Assembly (NCBI GenBank): GCA_029261835.1
Contig: JAJDAO010000001.1
Span: forward strand, 1 to 53,208
Direction: 5' to 3'
Source: Deltaproteobacteria bacterium
GTDB lineage: Bacteria; Myxococcota_A; UBA9160; UBA4427
DNA length: 53,208 nt
A program made the translations under genes and the position numbers. Below, piece by piece: positions 48,024 to 53,208 of the stretch (the first letter of the stretch is position 1; every line of letters begins with the position of its first letter). The notes beneath the pieces were generated by a model that saw only the letters and a program-made list of their open reading frames with translations, had not been told where the DNA came from and ran no database searches.

Positions 48024-49778
48024 CTAAGGCAGCAACGACCACAGCTGCAGCCGCAGCCAGTCGAGCAGCTCGTGGGTCCATATCCAGAGCAATCGTCTGC
48101 GTCCGGCGTCGATCTTCGCGACGCCTTCCATGCCCGGGCGCAGCTTCGCGATGGGCCGCTCGAGCGCCGCCTCCACCCGGAAGTAGTTGCGTCCATCGCG
48201 CGGCGTAGAGATCGGCGTGATGCGCTCGACGACGAGGGACATAGGCTCATCGGGGAGCGCCGAGAGCGTCAGCCGTCCCTTCTGACCGACCGCCACATCG
48301 GCAATGTCGCGTCCGTCCACCTCGACGATGATCCGGTAGCCGTCGAGGGGAGCGACCTCGAAGAGCACGCTCCCCTGCTCGACCGGCGAGCCGAGGGATC
48401 GGCCGAGGTCGCCTTCGAGCACGATGCCATCGAAGGGAGCGATGACGTGGGTGCGCCCGAGGGCCTCTTCGGCGAGGCCCAGCTGCGCGGCCGCCTGGTC
48501 GATCTGTGCGCGAACGATGCTGATCTGGGTCCGGTCCTGCAGCGCCAGCGCTTCGCGATACTCGCGCTCGAGCTGGGCGCGCTGGCTCTGCCACTTGCGC
48601 ACCTCGAGGCGCAGGTCCCGATCGTCGAGCCGCGCGAGTACCTCGCCCTTCCGGACGAGATCACCAGCCCGCGCGTGTGCCTCGGACAGGTAGCCGGGGA
48701 CCGCGGCGACGAGCGCTCTCTGGACGCGGCCTTCGAGGCTCGCCCGGGCCGCGATGCGGTAGGGGCCTGGCGTGAAGGCGACGATCGCGATGAGCGTGGC
48801 CACGATCCCCATCGCTAGCTTGGCGAGCCTTTCGCTCCCGAAGTGCCGGTCGCTCCACCGTGCGAGCCACGCCCTTCCCCGCTCGAAGGCACCGGCCTCG
48901 GCGCGGACTAGCAGCTCGAGGATCGGTCCGCCCAGAAGTCCCAGCTCGCGAATGCGCGCACGAAGCTCCGCGTCGACGCCGAACTCGGTCTGCCACTCGA
49001 ACGTGATGGCACCGACGGGCAGACCGCGGGCGGCCAGCGGAATGGTGCAGGCGGTTCGCGCTCCGGAGCCGAGCAAGAGAGCCCGGTGGCTCTCGGTCAC
49101 AGTGGGCGCGGCGTCCTCTGGCGACGGCAGCTCGATCCAGGCGTCTTGGTCGAGGGCCTCCTCCATCGCCGCCCGCAGGTCGCGAATCCCATGGCTCTGA
49201 GTGCTGAACCGGACGGTGTTCGAGAGCGCGACGATCCGCATCCGTCGGGCGCGTCGCATCCCGATGGCCACGCGTTCGCAGCCCAGGCGGCCCGCGAGCG
49301 CCGCCGCCAGCTCGTGGGCCGCTGGAGCCAGGCGCTCGTGCTCGAGCAGGGTCGTGGCGAGGCCGAGCATCTCGCCCGTCCGCTCGAACTCGTCGCGCGC
49401 GTCGAGCAGTCCCATCAGCAACGCGACCCCGACCGTTAGACGTTCGGCGATCGCCTTGGATTCCCCAGGCATCGCGGCCCGGACACTGATACCGACCGCG
49501 CCGCACAGTGCCCCGTCACGCGTGAGCGGCAACGCGACGTGCGTAATGGCCTCCCAGGAGTCAGTCCCGCCTTGCGGTTCCTGCAAGGAGAGCTGCCCAC
49601 GCTCGAGCGCGGCCTGCACGGTGGCCGAGAGCTGGGGAGTCGGCTGAGTGCGCGCCGGCCAGTGCTCGCAGACCGTTCCAGGTGCGTGCTCGGACGTACC
49701 CAGGACGACGTAGGCGGCCTCGGATCCACCGATCATCTCGCCTTGAAGGGCCAGCCAATCTTGTAGCAGCGACTTCAC
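48024..49778 (-). CDS. GAF-domain / HlyD hybrid adaptor
   Basis: A 584-residue protein. The N-terminal half (about 1-290) is cytoplasmic and GAF-like (GRLGCERVAIGMRRARRMRIVALSNT, then GARTACTIPLAARGLPVGAITFE). One helix (LAKLAMGIVATLIAIVAFTPG) follows. The C-terminal half is an HlyD adaptor: ARASLEGRVQRALVAAVPGYLSEAHARAGDLVRKGEVLARLDD, a coiled coil, HVIAPFDGIVLEGDLGRSLGSPV, and a barrel ending in GMEGVAKIDAGRRRLL. A signal-binding domain fused to an export adaptor suggests gating of export by a small ligand or redox state. GTG 49778 has a GAGG site. It overlaps the ribosome binding site of the M50 gene and leads the operon, divergent from the giant gene by 131 bases. Confidence 0.88.
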   Translation of the reverse strand: MKSLLQDWLALQGEMIGGSEAAYVVLGTSEHAPGTVCEHWPARTQPTPQLSATVQAALERGQLSLQEPQGGTDSWEAITHVALPLTRDGALCGAVGISVRAAMPGESKAIAERLTVGVALLMGLLDARDEFERTGEMLGLATTLLEHERLAPAAHELAAALAGRLGCERVAIGMRRARRMRIVALSNTVRFSTQSHGIRDLRAAMEEALDQDAWIELPSPEDAAPTVTESHRALLLGSGARTACTIPLAARGLPVGAITFEWQTEFGVDAELRARIRELGLLGGPILELLVRAEAGAFERGRAWLARWSDRHFGSERLAKLAMGIVATLIAIVAFTPGPYRIAARASLEGRVQRALVAAVPGYLSEAHARAGDLVRKGEVLARLDDRDLRLEVRKWQSQRAQLEREYREALALQDRTQISIVRAQIDQAAAQLGLAEEALGRTHVIAPFDGIVLEGDLGRSLGSPVEQGSVLFEVAPLDGYRIIVEVDGRDIADVAVGQKGRLTLSALPDEPMSLVVERITPISTPRDGRNYFRVEAALERPIAKLRPGMEGVAKIDAGRRRLLWIWTHELLDWLRLQLWSLLP

Positions 49779-49909
49779 CTGTCCTCGCTTCGGATTTCTC
49801 GTCGGGAAACGGCGAGCTGCTCACCCGAGTTGCCCCCCTGCCGTTTCGGCCCTCCCCAGCTCCTGCTTGACCCGCCAGAGCGGGGCCGGAACGCCGGGGA
49901 CCGCGGCAG

Positions 49910-52900
49910 ATGTGCTCCAAAAACGTCGAAATCCCAAAGAGTTCCGGGTTCCCGAGCATCAAGAACCCGAGCCGGGGACCCGATGACACGGAGATCGACA
50001 TCTCCGCGGAGGGTCGGAGGAAGCTCGCAATGTTGAAGCGCCGAGCCCGCGTCGAGGAACTCGAGCCTCGGGTGCTGCTCTCCGGCGATCTCGCTGGGGT
50101 GCTCGCGCTTCCGCCCGCCTACGAGTCGGACGACGAGCCACACGAGATCGTCGAGTCCGTTGCCTCTGCGGAGCAACACCGAACCCTGCACGAGTTGGTC
50201 TTCATCGACGCCGGGATCGAAAACTGGGAGACGCTCGTCGATGACCTGCGCGGTCGAAGCGCCAGCGCGCGAACCGTCGACGTGGTGCTGCTCGATTCTG
50301 AGCGCGACGGCGTTTCGCAGATCGCGGAGGCGCTCTCGGGCTACGAGTACGATCTGGATGCCGTGCACATCGTGTCGCACGGCAGCGACTTGGGCATCCA
50401 GCTCGGCGGAACATGGCTCGATCAGGCCAAACTTGAAAGTCAGGCCGATGTCGTCGCGGGCTGGCGCGCCGCGCTCTCGCAAGATGCAGACGTTCTTCTC
50501 TACGGCTGCAACCTCGCCGCGAACGCGGAAGGCAAGGGGCTCGTCGAACAACTCGCTGCACTCACTGGCGCCGATGTCGCCGCGAGCGTCGACCTCACGG
50601 GCGCGGCCGCGCTTGGCGCTAATTGGGAGTTCGAGCACACCACCGGCTCCGTCGAGTCCTTCGTGATCTTCACCGCCAAGGCGCAGCGGGGATTCGGCTC
50701 GGTCCTCGGCGGCACCGCGATCTGGGCTGACAACGGGACCCCCGCAGTCCAGATCAGCGAGTTCGATGGTACGAACTTCGGAACCGAGGCCGATACCGCC
50801 GCGGTCAGCCAGTGGGAGGTGATCGTCGGCGCCGAGGCGCCGACGCGAGACGAGAAGATCGTCCTCGGCATCGACAAGTCGGGGAACCTGAGCGGGCAGC
50901 TCTGGGACGGAACGAGCTGGGTCTTGTTCCCCGACGTAACAGAGGGACTCAACAAGGAAGAGTGGGCCTTCGACGTCGCCTACTCGTCACAGAGCGGCGA
51001 CGCCCTGATCGTGTGGGGGGACGGAGTCGGGGGTGGGATCAAGTTTGCGACGTGGGACGGTACGTCGCTCTCGGGACCCACCGGCTTCGCGGCGCCCACC
51101 GCTGGTGAGCCCACGCACCTCAAACTGGCCGCCGACCCGAACTCCGACGAGATCATGCTCGTGGGGAGCATCAGCGGCCTCGGCGACTTCGCGATGGTCT
51201 GGGACGGCACGAGTTTCGTCGCTGGCCAGGTCCTCCCGTTGGGGGCCACCTCGCCCCAGGTCACGGACATCGACGTCGTCTACGAAGGTCAGAGCGGCGA
51301 CGCGATGCTGATCTACGGCGACTCGTCCTCGGTCGTCAACTACACGATCTACGACGGCTCTACCTGGACGAGCGGACAAGTCGCGGCTCCCACCCTGGGG
51401 ATTAACCAGGCATGCTGGACGTCCGTCGCCTCAGACCCGAACAGCGACCGAATCGCACTCGCCGTCGGAACCCAATCCAAGGACGTCTGGCTGTCGGTGT
51501 GGGACGGGTCGACCTGGCAGCCATCCGTCCTGGCAAGTGCCGACGCGGCTCACAACGATCGCCAGGCGGTCGCCGTCGCCTTCGAGAGCACCGCCGGTAG
51601 GGCGCTTGCAGTCTACGCGACAGGTGACAACGAAGTCCGGTATCAGGTCTGGACGCTGGCTGCCGGCTGGTCGGGCGAGCTGATTGGCCCGGACCTCGGA
51701 TCACACGGCGAAGTGCTCACGCTCGACGCCGACCCGAACTCGGACACCATCATGCTGTCGCTGCTGGATCCGGCGAAGGACGTCAACTTCCTTGCCTGGG
51801 ACGGTTCGTCCTGGGGTGCGCCGAACATACTGGAGTCCGACGCGGGCACGAACAAAGCACAGCCCTTCCTGTTCCTCTGGGAGCAGGACGTGAACGATGC
51901 TCCCGTTCTCACCCCGAGTGGGCCGTCGCTCTCCTCCATCACGGAAGACGAAGCCGCTAGTGGCGGCGACCTCGTCTCCACGATCGTCGGCAGCTCGATC
52001 AGCGATCTGGATCTCGGCGCACTCGAGGGCATCGCGATCACATCCCTCACGAGCAGCAACGGCAGCTGGGAGTTCTCGACCGACGGTGGAACGATCTGGA
52101 CCGCCGTGGGCGCCGTATCCAATTCAAGTGCCCTGCTGCTGCGCGACACCGACCTTGTGCGCTTCGTGCCGGACGGCGAGAACGCCGACACAGCGTCCTT
52201 CGACTTTGTCGCCTGGGACCAGACCACGGGCACTGTCGGCACGCTGCTGGATGCGTCCACGGGTGGAGGCACCACTGCCTTCTCGGTCGCGACGGACACG
52301 GCGTCCATCACGGTCACCGCCGTGAACGACGCGCCGACACTCACGCCGAGTGCGCCATCGCTGACGAGCATCACCGAAGACGACCTCAGCAACTCGGGAG
52401 ACCTCATCTCGAGCCTGTTGGCGGGCGTCGCCGACGTGGATGGAAGCGCACTTCAGGGCATCGCCGTGATGGATCCCTGGAGCGGCAATGGCACCTGGGA
52501 GTACTCCCTGGACGGCGGAACGATCTGGAACGCGGTGGGCGCTGTCTCGGAGACCAGTGCCTTGCTGCTGCGCGACACCGACCTTGTGCGCTTCGTCCCG
52601 GATGGACTGAACGCCGATACAGCGTCCTTCGACTTCGTCGCCTGGGATCAAACGACGGGGTCGGCCGGCACCCTGGCCGACACCTCGCTGTACGGAGGCA
52701 CGACTGCCTTCTCGGTCGCGATGGACACGGCGACGATCACGGTCACTGCCATCAACGACGCGCCGACGCTCACGCCCAGTGCGCCGTCCCTGACGGGCAT
52801 CACCGAAGACGACCTCGCCAACTCGGGAGACCTCATCTGGAGCTTGTTGGCGGGCGTCGCCGACGTGGATGCAAGCGCACTCGAGGGCATCGCGATCACA

Positions 52901-53208
52901 TCCCTCACGAGCAGCAACGGCAGCTGGGAGTTCTCCACCGACGGTGGAACGATCTGGACCGCCGTGGGCGCCGTCTCGAGTACCAGTGCCCTGCTGCTGC
53001 GCGACACCGACCTTGTGCGCTTCGTCCCCGACGGCCAGAACGCGGACTCGGCGTCCTTCGACTTCGTCGCCTGGGACCAGACCACGGGCACTGCCGGCAC
53101 CCTCGCCGACGCTTCGCTGAACGGCGGCACCACCGCCTTCTCGGTCGCGACCGATACGGCGTCCATCACGGTCACCGCGGCAAACGACGCACCGACACTT
53201 ACGCCGGG
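49910..53208 (+). CDS. Giant LEPR-motif, DUF4347, tandem-repeat surface protein (3' end beyond window)
   Basis: The frame is open from ATG 49910 to the window end (1,099 codons seen). ATG 50030 has GGAGG 9 bases upstream, but the 40 codons before it have GC-rich third positions like real coding sequence, so 49910 is preferred. Residues about 40-60 carry the LEPR motif (VEELEPRVLLSGD) found at the start of giant secreted proteins. Residues about 90-250 are a DUF4347 domain (LVFIDAGIENWETLVDDL, DAVHIVSHGS, VLLYGCNLA). A beta-rich region of WDGTSW-type repeats follows (about 265-660), then cadherin-like repeats of 143-144 residues. No normal signal peptide is visible, fitting export by the divergent SecA-like/M50/HlyD module. 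Probably an adhesin or matrix protein. Confidence 0.88.
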   Translation, partial: MCSKNVEIPKSSGFPSIKNPSRGPDDTEIDISAEGRRKLAMLKRRARVEELEPRVLLSGDLAGVLALPPAYESDDEPHEIVESVASAEQHRTLHELVFIDAGIENWETLVDDLRGRSASARTVDVVLLDSERDGVSQIAEALSGYEYDLDAVHIVSHGSDLGIQLGGTWLDQAKLESQADVVAGWRAALSQDADVLLYGCNLAANAEGKGLVEQLAALTGADVAASVDLTGAAALGANWEFEHTTGSVESFVIFTAKAQRGFGSVLGGTAIWADNGTPAVQISEFDGTNFGTEADTAAVSQWEVIVGAEAPTRDEKIVLGIDKSGNLSGQLWDGTSWVLFPDVTEGLNKEEWAFDVAYSSQSGDALIVWGDGVGGGIKFATWDGTSLSGPTGFAAPTAGEPTHLKLAADPNSDEIMLVGSISGLGDFAMVWDGTSFVAGQVLPLGATSPQVTDIDVVYEGQSGDAMLIYGDSSSVVNYTIYDGSTWTSGQVAAPTLGINQACWTSVASDPNSDRIALAVGTQSKDVWLSVWDGSTWQPSVLASADAAHNDRQAVAVAFESTAGRALAVYATGDNEVRYQVWTLAAGWSGELIGPDLGSHGEVLTLDADPNSDTIMLSLLDPAKDVNFLAWDGSSWGAPNILESDAGTNKAQPFLFLWEQDVNDAPVLTPSGPSLSSITEDEAASGGDLVSTIVGSSISDLDLGALEGIAITSLTSSNGSWEFSTDGGTIWTAVGAVSNSSALLLRDTDLVRFVPDGENADTASFDFVAWDQTTGTVGTLLDASTGGGTTAFSVATDTASITVTAVNDAPTLTPSAPSLTSITEDDLSNSGDLISSLLAGVADVDGSALQGIAVMDPWSGNGTWEYSLDGGTIWNAVGAVSETSALLLRDTDLVRFVPDGLNADTASFDFVAWDQTTGSAGTLADTSLYGGTTAFSVAMDTATITVTAINDAPTLTPSAPSLTGITEDDLANSGDLIWSLLAGVADVDASALEGIAITSLTSSNGSWEFSTDGGTIWTAVGAVSSTSALLLRDTDLVRFVPDGQNADSASFDFVAWDQTTGTAGTLADASLNGGTTAFSVATDTASITVTAANDAPTLTP
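51896..53208 (+). repeat. Tandem coding repeats of 429-432 bases
   Basis: Three full units (51896-52327, 52328-52756, 52757-53185) and the start of a fourth, each beginning at NDAPxLTPS and containing SWEFSTDGGTIWTAVGAVS-like and RFVPDG/FDFVAWDQTTG segments. Units 1 and 3 share long stretches of identical nucleotides (about 52020-52080 against 52880-52940), suggesting recent duplication or gene conversion. Each unit is a cadherin/VCBS-like beta sandwich. Confidence 0.9.

Noticed and set aside
46177..48027. 616-codon plus-strand frame opposite the M50/HlyD gene
   Set aside because: Its low-complexity Arg/Glu/Asp/Gln composition fits an antisense shadow; the minus strand has HELGH and HlyD motifs.

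Overview
The window is a GC-rich (roughly 65%) bacterial segment. Several features point to an uncultured lineage of the former Deltaproteobacteria (Myxococcota/Desulfobacterota type): PEP-CTERM and MYXO-CTERM-like surface proteins, an AhpD-like selenoprotein, a haem-motif sensor kinase with an NtrC-type regulator, sigma-54 promoters, and HybA/HybB-like electron-transfer proteins. This placement is inference; no rRNA or marker gene is present.

Layout. 0.1-1.8 kb: a [2Fe-2S] ferredoxin and, divergently, an AhpD-like protein whose frame continues through an in-frame TGA placed exactly as CxxU; I read it as one selenoprotein. 2-9.2 kb: a secreted anchored protein, an RND/MMPL exporter, a sulfatase, and a PadR-methyltransferase-TSUP operon. 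9.3-19.2 kb: secreted and surface proteins (PEP-CTERM, MYXO-CTERM-like, a pectate-lyase-fold lipoprotein), three of them behind good sigma-54 -24/-12 elements, plus a truncated PDZ-7TM sensor and an outer-membrane barrel remnant. 19.2-23.2 kb: PhzF-like isomerase, crotonase, GT-C type membrane glycosyltransferase, GNAT acetyltransferase.

23.3-33.3 kb: an apparently undescribed RiPP (ribosomally made, post-translationally modified peptide) cluster. A 58-residue Cys/Ser/Thr-rich precursor is followed by a cobalamin-type radical SAM enzyme, an HprK-like kinase, an S24/S26 peptidase, a PRMT-like methyltransferase, a SPASM radical SAM enzyme, a PqqD-like recognition protein, an ABC exporter and a nucleotidyltransferase. 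Most of these genes overlap or nearly touch.

33.3-42.2 kb: a regulatory and respiratory-like module. A minus-strand set (haem-motif histidine kinase, sigma-54 activator, archaemetzincin) faces a plus-strand set with two sigma-54 promoters and paired palindromic upstream sites. The plus-strand set encodes three GcvH-like proteins, all without the lipoyl lysine, a HybA-like ferredoxin, a HybB/NrfD-like membrane protein and a truncated membrane paralog.

42.3-53.2 kb: a secretion module on the minus strand (HlyD-like adaptor, single-domain response regulator, short SecA-like ATPase, PqqD/M50/HlyD hybrid, GAF/HlyD hybrid). It is divergent from a giant LEPR-motif, DUF4347, tandem-repeat protein that runs off the window and is its likely cargo.
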